Assembly (NCBI GenBank): GCA_963853835.1 | Contig: OY970820.1 | Coordinates: forward strand, 48,050,907-48,114,906 | Reading direction: 5' to 3' | Source: Calendula officinalis | Lineage: Eukaryota > Streptophyta > Magnoliopsida > Asterales > Asteraceae | DNA: 64,000 bases | Shown here: positions 37,872-50,410 of the stretch, piece after piece | Layout: each line of letters opens with the position of its first letter | Position numbering within the stretch: position 1 is the stretch's first letter | The notes under the pieces: model-generated | What the model saw: only the letters and a program-made list of their open reading frames with translations | The model's database searches: none | What the model was told of the DNA's origin: nothing | Translations under genes and position numbers: made by a program

Positions 37872-37886
37872 GGTTTAGGGTTTAGT
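37773..37886 (+). other. Insertion with telomere-type repeats inside pol
   Basis: Sequence before (..CACTGAATAGAGTT) and after (GTTCCGACCAAG..) is normal copia integrase code. Between them lie about 114 bases ending in GTAGGGTTTAGGGTTTAGGG, i.e. three plus units of the plant telomere repeat. GTT is present at both edges. Looks like filler DNA at a repaired break. Confidence 0.75.
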
Positions 37887-39223
37887 TCCGACCAAGTTAG
37901 TAGAAAAGACTCCGTTCGAGCACTGGGCGGGGAGAAAACCTAAATTATCTTTTCTCAAGATTTGGGTTGTGAAGCGTACGTTAGACGTAACTTCACAGAC
38001 AAACTAAACCCCAAGTCAGACAAGTGTATCTTCGTTGGATATCCAAGGGAAACCGTAGGATACTATTTCTATCATCAAGAAGACAACAAAGTTTTTGTCG
38101 CTCGGAAAGGTGTCTTCTTGGAGGCGAAGTTTCTAGGAACTGAAACTCTAAGAAAAGAAATAGAGCTTCAAGAAATTGACGAGAACGAAGATCCACCAAC
38201 GACTTCAGTCGAACCAGTAGTTCAACAAAGAATTGTTGATTCCCAACCAGACCCACCGGTTGAGGAAGAAGAGACACGCAATCCGCGTAGGTCCAGTAGA
38301 CCACGCCAAGAACCAGATAGGTATCTTGGATTAATGATCGATGAAGATGATGGAAGTCTACTAGAACGATTAACCTACAGCGAAGCTGCTAACGGCATAG
38401 AGTCTGAAAGATGGCTCGAGGCTATGCAAGCAGAGATGCAATCGATGTATGACAACCAAGTCTGGGTGTTATCAGACTTGCCACCACAATCTCGTGCTGT
38501 TGGATGCAAGTGGGTTTTCAAGAAGAAAACCGACATGGATGGGAAAGTACATACTTATAAAGCACGACTCGTTGCGAAGGGTTTCACGCAAACACATGGT
38601 GTGGATTATTCTGAAACCTACTCGCCAGTCGCTATGCTTAAGTCTATTAGAATTCTTATGGCCATATCAGCATATTACGACTATGAGATATGGCATGTGA
38701 ATGTTAAAACCGCCTTCCTTAACGGGGAGTTGAATAAGGACGTATTCATGATACAACCAGATGGTTTTACTGATCCAAAGAATCCTAATAAAGTATGTAA
38801 ATTGCTAAAATCCATTTATGGATTGAAGCAAGCATCTAGAAGTTGGAACTTACACTTTGACAAAAGAATCAAAGAATTTGGGTTTGTCAAGAGTGAGTTC
38901 GAGGCGTGTGTCTATACAAAATTCAGTGGGAGCATAGTAATCTTCCTAGTCTTGTATGTTGATGACATACTGCTTATAGGAAACGATATACCGGCATTAC
39001 AAGGAGTAAAATCCTGGTTAGGTAAATATTTCCAGATGAAGGACTTGGGAGAAGTCGCATTTATACTAGGTATAAAGATCTATAGAGATAGATCTAGGCG
39101 GCTTATTGGACTTAGTCAAAGTACATACATTGACAAAGTACTGAAGAGATTCAGTATGAGTGATTCCAAGAGAGGACTCATTCCAATGACATATGGCATT
39201 ACACTCATTCCATTTATGTACTA
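37887..39223 (+). pseudogene. copia integrase C-terminus and reverse transcriptase, defective
   Basis: After the insertion the copia frame resumes, shifts once near 37962 (one G missing from a G run) and runs to 39223. It includes the integrase tail (GCEAYVRR..FVGYPRETVGYYFY) and RT from about 38400 (WLEAMQAEM, GCKWVFKKKTDMDG, KARLVAKGFTQTHG). The YVDD box is present near 38955 (LYVDDILLIGN). The first catalytic aspartate, in the usual xDVKTAFLNG motif, is Asn (AAT at 38700-38702, VNVKTAFLNG), which would abolish polymerisation. The frame ends by a deletion of roughly 90 bases near 39190-39220. Confidence 0.85.
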
Positions 39224-39801
39224 GGCCCGATATTGCTTACTCCATAAGTCTCACAAGCAGATATCAAAAGAATCCCGGTGAACCCCATTGGGTGGCTGTC
39301 AAGAACATTCTCAAGTATTTGAGAAGGACGAAAGAAATGTTCTTGGTCTTTGGAGGTTCGTTGGAAGAATTGCGTGTAACTGGTTACACAGATGCAAGTT
39401 TCCAAACCGACAGAGACGATTACAAATCTCAATCGGGATTTGTATTCATACTAAACGGAGGAGCTATATCTTGAAAGAGTCAGAATCAAGATACGATAGC
39501 AGATTCGACTACAGAGGCTAAGTACATTGCTGCAAATGATGCTGGGAAAGAACCCATGTGGCTTAAGAATTTTATCGAGGATCTTAGAATTATTGCCAGT
39601 ATCTCTAGACCTATCGAAATATTCTGTGAAAATATTGGAACAATAACGCAAGCTGTTGAACCAAGAGAGCATCAAAAGACCAGACATGTACGTAGGAAAT
39701 ATCACCGCATACGTGAGTATGTAAGAGAAGGTGATATTGTAATTAAGAAAATACCAACGGATGACAACGTCGCCGACCCGTCGACAAAACCACTAGCTTG
39801 A
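39224..39801 (+). pseudogene. copia RNase H, with one nonsense codon
   Basis: Continues with CTRPDIAYSISLTSRYQ, VTGYTDASFQ (first RNase H Asp), then TGA at 39472-39474 where copia elements usually have Trp, then DSTTEAKYIAANDAGKE and the C-terminal TDDNVADPSTKPLA to 39801. Apart from the stop the domain looks complete. Confidence 0.85.
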
Positions 39802-40720
39802 TCAAAGCACGAGAAACATGCGCACACTATAGGCATGCAGTACCTAAATATTGGTAGCTAGTAATTTTGATTAGAATCATAGACATGTTTGAAATCGATA
39901 CATTATGTAATAACATTTCGTGGGATTGAAATAGAAAGTTTTACGTAATATTTTCACATTGTCTATTCTTCACATGTTTTAAACCTATCCTTGATACACA
40001 AAGTTTTTGAGTATCTAAATTGTCTGTGGTTGCTTAAATTTAGTGGGAGCTAGATTCAAGAGTTAATACCATTATGAATATTTATCTATTTCATAGCTAT
40101 TGAATAGAGAAACAAGGGTTGTTAAAATAAATATTCATAGATGTTTACAGAGTTGGCTAAACATTAGACGTGACCAAAAGATCGAGATTACTTAATGGAG
40201 CCTAAGGATGAGTAATTTCGAGTAGATGTCCTCTGACCTAAGACATTTTGGTTTGAGACACGATGTCTTCTGATCTTTAGCATTTATCTACCGTCACACC
40301 GTAAAAGGGTGATCATAAGGAACTTGACTAAGACAGCGAAAGTCGTGGGCAAGATAACGCAAATGTCAAGATGGAATTTGCACCTTGTTTAACTAGAAGA
40401 GATATTTCGTGGCCGCTCGACGATTAAGACTACTGAAATGCGTGGCCGCGCTCGGAGAATGATTAGATCATTCGGTAATCCGTTACTGCAGAAAGTCGAA
40501 ATCAGAGTCGAGAAAATTCGAGTATATAGAACAAGATCCCTGCTCCATGTCTATTACTCAAATTAAGAAATATCGAGATGTGAAAAGAAAATTTGTTAGT
40601 GTTATTCATTTTATGAATATTATCTCAGGATGTAAGAGTTCTTATGACCTGGTTATCCTAAATGTCTGGCTTGGGACCGCTTTAGGCCAACGATGATCAG
40701 AAAGTGTTTCTTAACTTGCA
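39802..40720 (+). other. 3' untranslated region of the copia element
   Basis: 0.9 kb with no frame of note, between the end of pol and the polypurine tract. It shows no obvious similarity to the long 3' region of the pol-less family. Confidence 0.6.
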
Positions 40721-40732
40721 CAAATGGGAGTC
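40721..40732 (+). other. Polypurine tract
   Basis: CAAATGGGAGTC directly before the 3' LTR. Confidence 0.75.
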
Positions 40733-41411
40733 TGAAGGATTTATGTGCACAGATAAGTACACGTGTCACCGTGTTCAATGTTCTAAGACACTAAAGGGTG
40801 ACACCACTACACACCCAATAATGGACAACCGAATAAAGTAAGTTGTATGGAATAATTAACTAGTTAAGTTAATTATAAAGAAGAGAATAAATAATAATAA
40901 GTTAATTATTATTGAGGATGGTTAAATATTAGGTTAAGTATTTAACGGACAGTTAATTAATAGTTAATTAATTAACTAGTAAAAGTCCAAGGGTTTAAAG
41001 TGTTAATAGGAAGTTTAATTATGAGATTAATCATAATTAAACTCCAAGGACTAAACCGTAACATCTAGCCTTATACATAGAAGGCTTATGTGAGGGTTTT
41101 AGGTTACACATTACAATACACCAAAAACCCTAATCTCCCTCTCCTCTCTCTCGGCCGAAGTCGACCGAAACCCTTAGGGTTCTTCGGTTCGTGTTGGACG
41201 AACGAAACACACACACACAAGTCCTTATGTGATACTTTGTTGGTACAACGCGGTCTTGCAGCGTGTCCAGGTGGTACAGTAGAGGTGGATCACTTCTTTA
41301 GCTATCTAAAGGTAATGTTCATCATCTCCTTCTCCTGATCTCATTGACTAGTAGAGATCCAGTATGTGGTATTTAAGTTCCGCCATGTGAATACTACAAG
41401 GTTTTCCTACA
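40733..41411 (+). repeat. 3' LTR of the copia element
   Basis: 679 bp, eight shorter than the 5' LTR through small gaps (for example CACACGCACACAC shortened). Substitutions of a few percent against the 5' LTR. Confidence 0.95.
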
Positions 41412-41973
41412 GGTGGGACCATCTCTTTCATATTAATCTTTTAATGTATTTTATGTGGACCCCCTTTCAATATTTGTATTTTTAATTAAAAATAGGTTAA
41501 GAGTTTAGATGGTGTGACCACTAAGAGTGAAAGGTGAGAGGAAGTGAGAGGAGATAAATGGAAAGAGAAAGCTGATGTGGCAAAGTGAGGTGGATGGTGA
41601 AGTGGTGTGACCATTAAATGCTTCAGGTGCCCTGTATCTTTATTTTGTGTTTTCCCTGTTATAAAATTGTAATCCACATACACACATCGTTCTGTTAGGG
41701 TTTTAATTGCGCTTCAGACTAACGAGTTTCTACAACCGGAAGCAATTTTAGCTGCCAGAGACGTTCACTATGACATCGTTGGCGTGCAAAGCACATCTTG
41801 CTCTTTGAGATGATATGTTTCAAAGGTCGTAACCAACCCTTTTCTTCTTTGAGACGGCTTTTACGGAAATGTTTTGGTGGCGGGTTGGTAGTCATGAAAT
41901 CAACGCAAATGAAGCTAATGTAATATTAGTTGCTTTCTTATATTCTTCTTATTAACAGTGATGATCAATTAGC
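41412..41973. other. Right flank of the copia insertion
   Basis: Starts with the target duplication GGTGG. No gene recognised; a stretch at 41500-41620 is G/A-rich with GTGTGACCA repeated at both ends (about 41512 and 41605), perhaps an old MITE. Confidence 0.4.
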
Positions 41974-43219
41974 TGTTGGAAAAAGTTGTGATAAAACGAT
42001 TTTTCACCAACTTAGGACCTATATAATTGTATATATATTTGTTATATATAGTTATTGGTTGGTAGCTTTGTGTTCTCCTATGTGAGAGCTACGCAACGGT
42101 ATATAGCGTGTCCAAAGTCGAGTTGTGGTGAATGAGATATCGACTCTCAAAGTTGGGTGTTTGAAACAAGAAATCTTGGAAGTGGGGGAATTGGGAGAGT
42201 ATCCCACATTGGAAAAATGACAAACCATTTGTTGGTTTATAAGGTTGGAAGTATGATGGAAGATTAGATCCTTTATACATAGGTTTTACCCGCATGCCTG
42301 CAAATAATTTGGACTGAGTTGCCCGAAATGGCTTGAACTCGTGTATGCCCGAGCGACCTGCGGACACGAATGCAGCTCCGAATTACCGGGCTCGTGCGGG
42401 TCAATTTTTTGCATATCGTCGACACTGCAGTAGTCACGTGCTAACCGCCTCAGTACTGATCAGTCTCGTACTAACCTCCTCTGTACCGACCGGTCAATAC
42501 CGACCACCTCGGTACTGAGTTTTCGACGTATACTGCGATGCAGTACTGCCCCTGAGATGCTGTCTCATAATGACCTGCGCAATACTGACTTCCAATACTG
42601 ACCTGCTGCAGCGCAGACTTCTGATACCGAGTTCCAGTACTGATCTGCTGCGCAGACTGCCTAGACTGACCTGCAGTCCAATACTGACCTGCTGCGCAAA
42701 CTGCAGTACTGAGCTGCTGCACTGACTTCCAATGCTGAGTTCGTATACTGACCTCTCGGACTGAGTTCCTGGACTGACCAGAAGGACTGACTTGAGCAGG
42801 CAGTTACGAAAATTCTGCAGTAAATGCAGTTTGCTGTTTTGATTTCTTGTTTAATTGAATTGAATGCATTTAATGTTTTTGTTAAACATCACTTGGCATT
42901 CTACACTATAAATAGAGACCTTGGGTCTCATTTGTAGGCACACCTTCACTCACCTACTTACAAGATCATTGTTTTCTCTCTTCTAGAAAACACTCCTAAC
43001 GTCGGTTAGTGTTCTGGCTTGGATTATATTCGGTAGTGTAAAACTACTCGGTTGTTTTACCCTGGGAAATAGACTACGAATCTATTTTAAGGGGATCGTG
43101 AATTTCACGAGACTCAACCAAAACCTTTTACTTGTTTGTTCTATTTCATTTGTTTCAATCTATTTTAAACGTTTTTTTGTCAATTTCTCTTATTGTATTA
43201 TATTTTATATAATGAAAAT
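41974..43219 (+). repeat. Probable LTR of copia-like element X
   Basis: Begins TGTTGGAAAAAGTTG, contains a TATA box (CTATAAATAG near 42907) followed by a pyrimidine-rich leader-like region, and is followed at 43220 by TGGTATTAGCTCC, a degraded tRNA-Met primer site. The 3' CA end is not clear. No partner LTR in the window. Includes the unusual CAGTACTGACC repeats. Confidence 0.5.
42427..42790. repeat. Degenerate TACTGACCTGC repeats within the X LTR
   Basis: About 15 imperfect repetitions of (CAG)TACTGACCTGCTG(CGCAGACT) over 360 bases, just before the TATA box. Confidence 0.6.
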
Positions 43220-43767
43220 TGGTATTAGCTCCTACAACTTAAAATAGATTTTTCCTCTCTAAGCTAATACCGGTTGGAAAATACATAATTTTTTTTCGGA
43301 TTTTGCTTGTTAATAGCGTAGATTCGGAAAAAGTGGTGATTGAAACGTTTTATAGAACAAAAAGGTAAAAATTTCCAATTTTGTTTTGTTGAAACCGTTA
43401 AATCAAATTTTTGGATTTAAAGTTTATTATATCAAGTTTGAAAGTTTGATTTTAAATAACTTGATATATTGTTTAAAACAATTTTGGATTTAAAAATTTT
43501 TGGTAATCCAGTTTGCTCTGGCTACTTGATTTTCTCATACTTGTGAAAAGCTATAATTCTTCGGGATTTTTATCTATGGATTGCTTTGGCATCTAGAATT
43601 TTGCTTTCAAAGTTTGAGAACTTTTGGAATTTCTTATGAAACTTGTGGTTATAAAGTTTCGAAAGTTACAATAGTTGAAAAGATGCAAGATTGTCTTTCA
43701 CTTCTTGAGTTGATTCCTAAAAGGATGTTACTTGAAACATATCTTTTAGCTAGTTGTATTTGAGAAA
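43220..43767 (+). other. Leader of element X, left part
   Basis: Non-coding; interrupted at 43768 by a gypsy element, continuing at 58552. AGAAA before and AGATA after the gypsy are a probable 5-bp target duplication with one change. The 60-codon frame 43581-43763 has no motif. Confidence 0.5.
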
Positions 43768-45531
43768 TGTAACACACCAATTTTTCAACCAAATTTAAAA
43801 CTTTTATATAATAAAATGTAAGTCTTTACAAACCGAACATCCCAAAATTGTAGTTTAAATAAAACACTTGGAGTAATTAATAAGTATAAAAAATCGGTGT
43901 TACAAATATATCAAAACAAAAGTCTAGGAAATTAAATAAGTACACCGAGCTAATCATTTCCAAATGCTAACTACGGGCCGCCTAATCCTTAGCTCCTGAA
44001 CCTGAGTACATAGCAAAAAATAAACGTAGTACGTGAGACAATATTGACTCGTGAGAAGCATGAGTTTTAGACCCGGTTATAAATAATTTGCAATAAAATA
44101 ATTAAATAATTATCAAATTGCACATAGTCAATCAACTCTAAGGCTTGCCATAAGCCAAACACATACGTAACGGGCCTCCCCGAAACAACTCCCCCAATAT
44201 GGGTTAACTAGGTAAACTCCCCCGTTTCCGGGTTATTAATTTGCTCCCCCGATTTCCAGGTTATCTATTTGCTCCCCCGATTTCCGGGTTATCTATTTCT
44301 CGACACTACCCTTGCGCAGGGTGGTACCGCCCCAAGTAGGTGTCACTAACTCCCCCAACATGTGTGGGTTATCTAGGATCCAATTGATTAGCTACCACAT
44401 AACAAATCATCAACTTGGGCCAAAGCCCCATATCTCAACTCAATCATACTAGTGGTATCTTTACAAATCAACTATAATTCAACTCAATTCAATTCATACT
44501 CTAACAATTCAATCTTTTCTTTATTAACACAATTATCTAATAAAGAATCTAAAAATCATTTTAACTATTAAAACGTGGTTTACTATGTACTCTGGAAAAG
44601 ATCACATGTACTCACCTTAGCAAAGCTATCCAAACACTTGTGTTCAACAACACAATCCTTACTTCTTGATTGAAGAAGTACTTCCAATTACAAGGTCTTC
44701 TTGACCTAACATCAATATCAATACAACACTAGTTATAATCCATAACTAGCTACTAATTAATCCATCTAAACATTCCCAACCACCAAGTTCATACAACTTG
44801 GTGGAATCTCAAACCCTAGTTCAAGATTTTCCATCACTAATTCCAAATCTAACTTGTACACATTGATTACAAGTCTACAAGGAGTGTTTTACACTCATGA
44901 AAGTTCATCTTCCCCAAAGATGATATGGTGGGTTCCCAAAACCACCATTGTTACCCATACTAAGCTCAAAATGAAGGTAACTAAGCAAGATATGCAAGAA
45001 TCCTTACCCTTGATGCTTGAATCCTTCGAGATGATGAAGATTTGAGCCCGACCAAAGCTCCTCAAAAACGGCTGCTCTAGATCTAGGGTTCGTAGGTGAT
45101 ATGAGCCCTAGCTTTCACACAACTTTATATAGTCCAGACCAACCTCGCGCCCCGCTCGCGTCTCGCTCGCGCCGCGAGGTGATGCGGGTTTCCCTCTTGG
45201 TCGCCGCTCGAAGCCAGCTCTCGCTCCCCGCTCGCGCCGCGAGCTCGACACGACTCTCGACTCGAGCTCGACGCGAGTCTCTTGCGTATGAGCTCTGAAC
45301 CTTCTGTTCAACTCCGCACCTGCCTCGCGCCGCGAGGGCTGTTCCAGCCAGATTCTTGGCCTTTAAACTTGTTTCCATCCAAGTTTTGACCCATACTTGG
45401 TTATACCAAGTCCCAAACATTCAAACACTCAATAAAACACAACTCGAAACGTAAACTAACATAAATAACGAAATTCACATAAATCCCGAATAAATACATG
45501 AAATGAAAAACGAAAAATTACGGTCGTTACA
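43768..45531 (-). repeat. 3' LTR of the gypsy element
   Basis: 1,764 bp; plus strand TGTAACACACCAATTTTTC to ACGGTCGTTACA. GC-rich CTCGCGCCGCGAG palindromes near 45150-45340. Frames through these are artefacts. Confidence 0.9.
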
Positions 45532-46353
45532 ACTATCTACCTTATAATAGGATTCCGTCCTCGGAATCGTCTCATAATCTACAAAATCCGGGTAGCGTTT
45601 CTTCATCTCATCTTTGACTTCCCAAGTCAAATTTGGCCTAAGGGAATGCTTCCACTTGACCAACACTAGCTCAATCTCTTTGTTCCTCAATTTCTTCGTT
45701 TGGGCCTCCAATATGGCCTCGGGCTCTTCAATCAACCGGTTGGGTGCATCGACCCGCAAATCTTGAAGTGGGATAATATTCTCCACTTCGCCCAAGAATT
45801 TCTTCAAATTACTAACATGGAAGGTGTCATGGACACCTTGCAACTCGGGTGGAAGTTTTAACTTAAATGCTTGTAAGCCGACCCGTTTCAAAAAATCTTA
45901 AACGGGCCAACTTACCTTGGGCTCAATTTGCCCTTCTTACCAAATCTCATCACGCCTTTCCAAGGCGACACCTTTAACATCACTATATCACCGACATTCA
46001 AATCATAAGGTCGCTTTTTCAAACCCGAATAACTCTTTTGGCGATCTTGTGCCACTTTCATATTCTTTTGAATTATTCCGATTTTCTCATTTGTTATCTT
46101 CACAATTTCGGGACCCGTGAGTTTCGTCTCACCCGCCTCTAACCAACAAGAAGGCGTCCGACATTTTCTCCCATACAATGCCTCAAACAGTGGCATTTTA
46201 ATTGTCGAGTGATAACTATTGTTATATGAAAACTCAACCAACGGTAAATGTTCATCCCATTCACCACCAAAATCCAATACACACGATCTCAACATATCTT
46301 CGACCGTTTGGATCGTTCTTTCACTGTGACCATCAGTTTGTGGATGGTAAGCC
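45475..46353 (-). pseudogene. gypsy integrase C-terminal half and chromodomain-like tail
   Basis: Minus strand from 46353, in frame at once: AYHPQTDGHSERTIQT with the third catalytic Glu, then EFSYNNSYHSTIKMPLFEAL, the RPYDLNVGDIVMLKVSPWKG core and, after a TAA at 45914-45912 and a one-base insertion near 45893, the HDTFHVSNLKKFLGE segment and the chromodomain-like end to about 45540. It would direct cDNA insertion and chromatin targeting. The catalytic N-terminal part is absent from the window. Confidence 0.85.
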
Positions 46354-47467
46354 TGAAGGATTTATGTGCACAGTTAGTCAACCTATGATGATACATCCAT
46401 GCCTACGAAACACTTAAGGGTCACACCGGTGAGTGCATGTAATACGAGCAAGATATGCAATGATACTACGAAGAGGAATGATTCATAATAGTCATTATGA
46501 ATCAGTTAAGTATTAAGTTAAGTTTAACTTATTACTAAATTAGTTTAACTAACTAATTAATACAAGTGTTTGTACATTTACTAGAAATATACAATGTGTT
46601 AATTAAAGGTTATCCATGATATGATTTAAAGCCATTAAATCATATAGTAATTGGATAATATTATTGTGTAAATTATATAATGGTTATTATATAATTAACT
46701 ATTAAAAGTATAAATACAAGTATATATAATTCGTGTATATGGGTACCGACTTATTAGTGTGTTAATACTAGACATTTGATAGTTAAGTGCAACAATGATA
46801 AACTAGTTAAACTATAAGGGATGGAAGCGTAAAAGGATAAGTTTAATTAAGAGTTTAACCTTAATTAAACTAGAAGGGCCCTAAGTGAAAGTCCTTCTAT
46901 TATAAATAGAAGGCTTGGGGTTCCCTTATTTTTGTTCAATATATCCCACACGAAATCCTCCCTCTCTAGGGAGATTTCGGCCAAAACTTGGAACTCAAGT
47001 TTTGGTGTTCTTCGTTCTTCGTGTTCTTCGAGTTTCGAAGAACAAGATCGTTGCAAGTGATCAACTAGAAGATCGCTCGTCGTGTTCATCATCAGTGGAT
47101 CTATCTTAAGCATTAACCTAAGGTATGTTTCATGGAACACACTTTCTTCTTCTCCTTTTGTACAATCGAACGAGAACACCAAGAACCCTAGGGTTCTTGG
47201 TGAGTGTTCGACGAACACACACATGTATGTGTGTGTGTTCGAGTTTTTCGTACAAGGTTTCTTTCTTGTTAATCTAATCTAGATTTCCAACATCCCAATC
47301 CTGTAGGGTTTAAGGATTAGGTTTAATCCCACTTCCGATTTTAGGGATTAAATCAGCTAGTTGGTTTTAACCGCTCAAGAGCAAGTTCATGTTCTTGGTT
47401 AGTATGGTCAAACCAAGCATACTAGGAGGTTGACCCAAGTGGTCGATCAGTGTTATGAAACCCTTCA
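46354..47467 (+). repeat. 5' LTR of the pol-less copia
   Basis: 1,114 bp, TGAAGGATTTATGTGCACAG to GTTATGAAACCCTTCA; TATAAATA at 46901-46908. First 20 bases equal those of the autonomous copia LTR; most of the rest differs. Confidence 0.9.
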
Positions 47468-48950
47468 GTGGTATCAGAGCGTTGGTTTAGAAATCTAAAG
47501 TAGATTAACAAAGTTTGTTTGTTTAATTTTAATTTTAAAGTTTTTTTGTTCCATCTTTTTTTTTTTCTATTCTCCTTAATTTTCGAAAAGGGTAAAGAAC
47601 CCTAGGACCAAGCGTGTTAAACTAGTTAAGTTTAATTGGTCAAAAGGATTCTAGAAAACCCTAGAAATTTCGAAAATTGTAAAGAACCCTAGGATCAAGA
47701 ATATTAAACTAGTTTAGTTTAATTGATCAAAAGGCTTATTTTCTAAACCCTAGAAATTTCGTGTACAAGGAAGAACCCTAGGATCAAGTATGCTAAACAA
47801 GATTTGTTTAATTGATCAAAAGGATTCTTTCCTTTTTCCCCAAGGTGTTCGAGATCTAGGAAGATCTTTAGGGTCAAGTATATTAAACAAGATTTGTTTA
47901 ATTGGTCAAAAGGATTCTTTCATAATCCCTTAGAGATTTCGAAATCTAGAGGTTACTTGGACACCAAGTTTATTAAAGCCTAGTTTTATTGGTGGAAAAG
48001 TTTCCTAGTCTTGAGATTTTTCGAAACCCTAAAGAACCCTAGAACATTAAACTAGTTTGAGTTTAATAGTTTAAAAGAATTAATTAGGATAATAATCTAA
48101 AACCTAGATAACTAAACAAGTTTATGTTTAAAAGTTTTAATTATTATTTTGATAGATTTATTAAGACTAGTTCTTTAAACCTAGAAATTTAGACAAAGTT
48201 TTTATTGTCTACAAGGTTTAAATTAAAAAGTTTAAATAAATTTATTAAGGTTATAATCTATCTTAGAATTTAAACAAAGTTTATTGTTTAAATAGGATTG
48301 ATCAAAATTAATCTTTTAATGAAATAATGTCTTTGATCAAGAAAGTCAAAAACCCTAGTTTTGATTGATCAAGAACAAGATTAGGGTTTAAGTAATTATT
48401 AATAAGGAATTAATAAGATTAAAGGAAGTGTTGATTTTAAGTTCCAAAATTAACAAGGTGTATATATATATATATATATATAATATTTCGGAAATTTTTT
48501 AATATTTAAAAGAAAATGAATTTTAAAAGATAAAATAAGTTTATACGTATTTTAATTAGATTAAGTTAAAATACATACGTATAAATTAGGTGTAATATTC
48601 TTATTAGAATGTTACAAGTTTATTATAAATAATATATATATACGAATATATATTAAATACAAGATAAAATGGAACAATTAAAAAGATAATGTTATTTTGA
48701 TCTTAAAGGAAAATAGTATAACTAGTTATTGTATAAAGTTAGTATATAATCAAAACTAGAAAGTACAAAGTTATGATTTCATTATAACTAGAAATTGTAC
48801 AAGTTGAAATTATATAATTAACTAGAAATATACAAAGTTATATATTAAGGTGTATAAAGTTATAAGTTATTATAACTAGATAATTATACAAGTATAATAT
48901 AAGTATTTTACAAGTCATGTAATATACTAGATTAATGATCAAGTAAAAAT

Positions 48951-49577
48951 TAGGGGTGAACATGGTACGGTACCACGCGTATTTTCCTCATACCGTGTAC
49001 CGTACCAACTATAATTGGTACACTAATTTGATTACCGGTACCATACCAAGTATACCTGGTACCAATTTATTTGGCTACCAACAATGTTGGTTGGTACAAA
49101 TTGGTACTGTATACCAAGATTACAAACAAATATCAAACAAAAAAAATATTAAAAACAAGATATGTTTTATATTGTGATATTTTACCATCTTCCATCATTT
49201 AAAACATATTAACAAATTTTCAAACTCGAAAATAAGATAAATCAAACGTTGATTTATTAATCCTATATAAAAATTATCTATGTTAAAGAATCGATTACAT
49301 ATAGTATATGGTGGAGAGATTTAAAAAAAATATAAATTAGACCAATATTTATGTAAATATATATTGTAAGAATTAATTTATATATATGTATATATATTGG
49401 TTGGTACGGTACTACCACGGTATTTAAACATTTGTACCATTACCGTACCATGAATATTCGACTGGTACGGTGCTACCAACCAAATATGTTGGCTACCAAC
49501 ATATTGGCTACCAACTTTAATTGGTTCGGTTGGTAGCATGTTGGTTGGTTTTGTTTGGTACAAATTTGACACCCCAA
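48951..49577. mobile_element. hAT-type MITE (GGTAC family)
   Basis: 627 bp, ends TAGGGGTG and CACCCCAA, flanked by a perfect 8-bp duplication GTAAAAAT (48943-48950, 49578-49585). Both sides are dense in GGTAC and GGTACC words around an AT-rich centre. The homologous leader at 1748-7944 lacks it. No transposase. Confidence 0.88.
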
Positions 49578-50326
49578 GTAAAAATAAAAAGAACCTATAT
49601 TTAACTAGTTCAAGTTAAATGTAAGAAAGGTTTAAACAAACTAATAATTATTATATATAGTCTTTATATAATAGGTTTATTAGTTTCACCAAGTATAAAC
49701 CGGTGATTGTGTTTGCTTAAGTTCCATCATGGTTGTTGGAGCTAGTGGGAGCTACGCAAGAAAATCACAAAGTTTATAAGTGTGTCGTTAAGACATAAGT
49801 TTTGGTCGAATCTAGTAAGTTAAAACAAATGTTTAATTTCATTATTAGACATATGAAGAACTAGATGTGTTAAACTAGGTTTATGTTTCAAGTTTATGAA
49901 CCATAAAAGAATTAAAAGTTTAACATAAGATTTAAGGTTTTTCAAGTAAGATAAAACAAGTAAGTTTTATTCTAGATAAGGTTATTCACAAAATCTAGTA
50001 AAACGTTTTGTTCACCTCGTTTTAGGTATACATATAAAATCGCGCAATTCTTGAAACTATAAGTTTTAAAGAATAGTTCTTAAGTTTTAAAACGTTATCT
50101 TGTAGAATTCTTAAATTCACAAGTCACACATATTAAACAAGGATTAAGATTGGAATAAAGGTTTAAGTTTAGTTTCAAAGACTTAAACAAACCCAAGAAA
50201 ATCTTAGATCTAAGTACTATCCACCTAATGGAACACCTCATTTGTTAAACGATATTCATATTGTAAGGATAAAGAACCTTAGATATGGATTCAAATCATT
50301 GCGAGTGTCAGGGTGCGCAAGGTTCT

Positions 50327-50410
50327 GTGATAATCGGGAGTCCCGGCGCAGAGCATCGCACTGTCTTAGATGGTCTGATCTACTTTGGTGATAATCGGGA
50401 GTCCCGGCCC
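50327..50410 (+). promoter_or_regulatory. Duplicated near-palindromic leader motif, second pol-less copy
   Basis: GTGATAATCGGGAGTCCCGG at 50327 and 50388, each followed by CGCA or CCCA, same spacing as at 35596-35678. Confidence 0.65.

Larger units (their letters stand above)
33313..41411 (+). mobile_element. Full-length Ty1/copia element, coding-defective
   Basis: 8.1 kb: 5' LTR 33313-33999, tRNA-Met-type primer site 34001-34012, leader to 35942, gag-pol 35943-39801 in pieces, 3' untranslated region, polypurine tract 40721-40732, 3' LTR 40733-41411. GGTGG at 33308-33312 is repeated at 41412-41416 as the 5-bp target duplication. Domain order GAG-PR-INT-RT-RH is that of copia. LTRs differ at a few percent of sites, so the insertion is not very recent. 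Confidence 0.95.

Noticed and set aside
41690..41900. Host gene fragment right of the copia insertion
   Set aside because: Short readable words but no frame longer than about 20 codons and no protein I recognise.
45101..45420. GC-rich frames in the gypsy LTRs (45101-45420, 58050-58440)
   Set aside because: They overlap on both strands in CTCGCGCCGCGAG palindromes of the LTR and have no motif.
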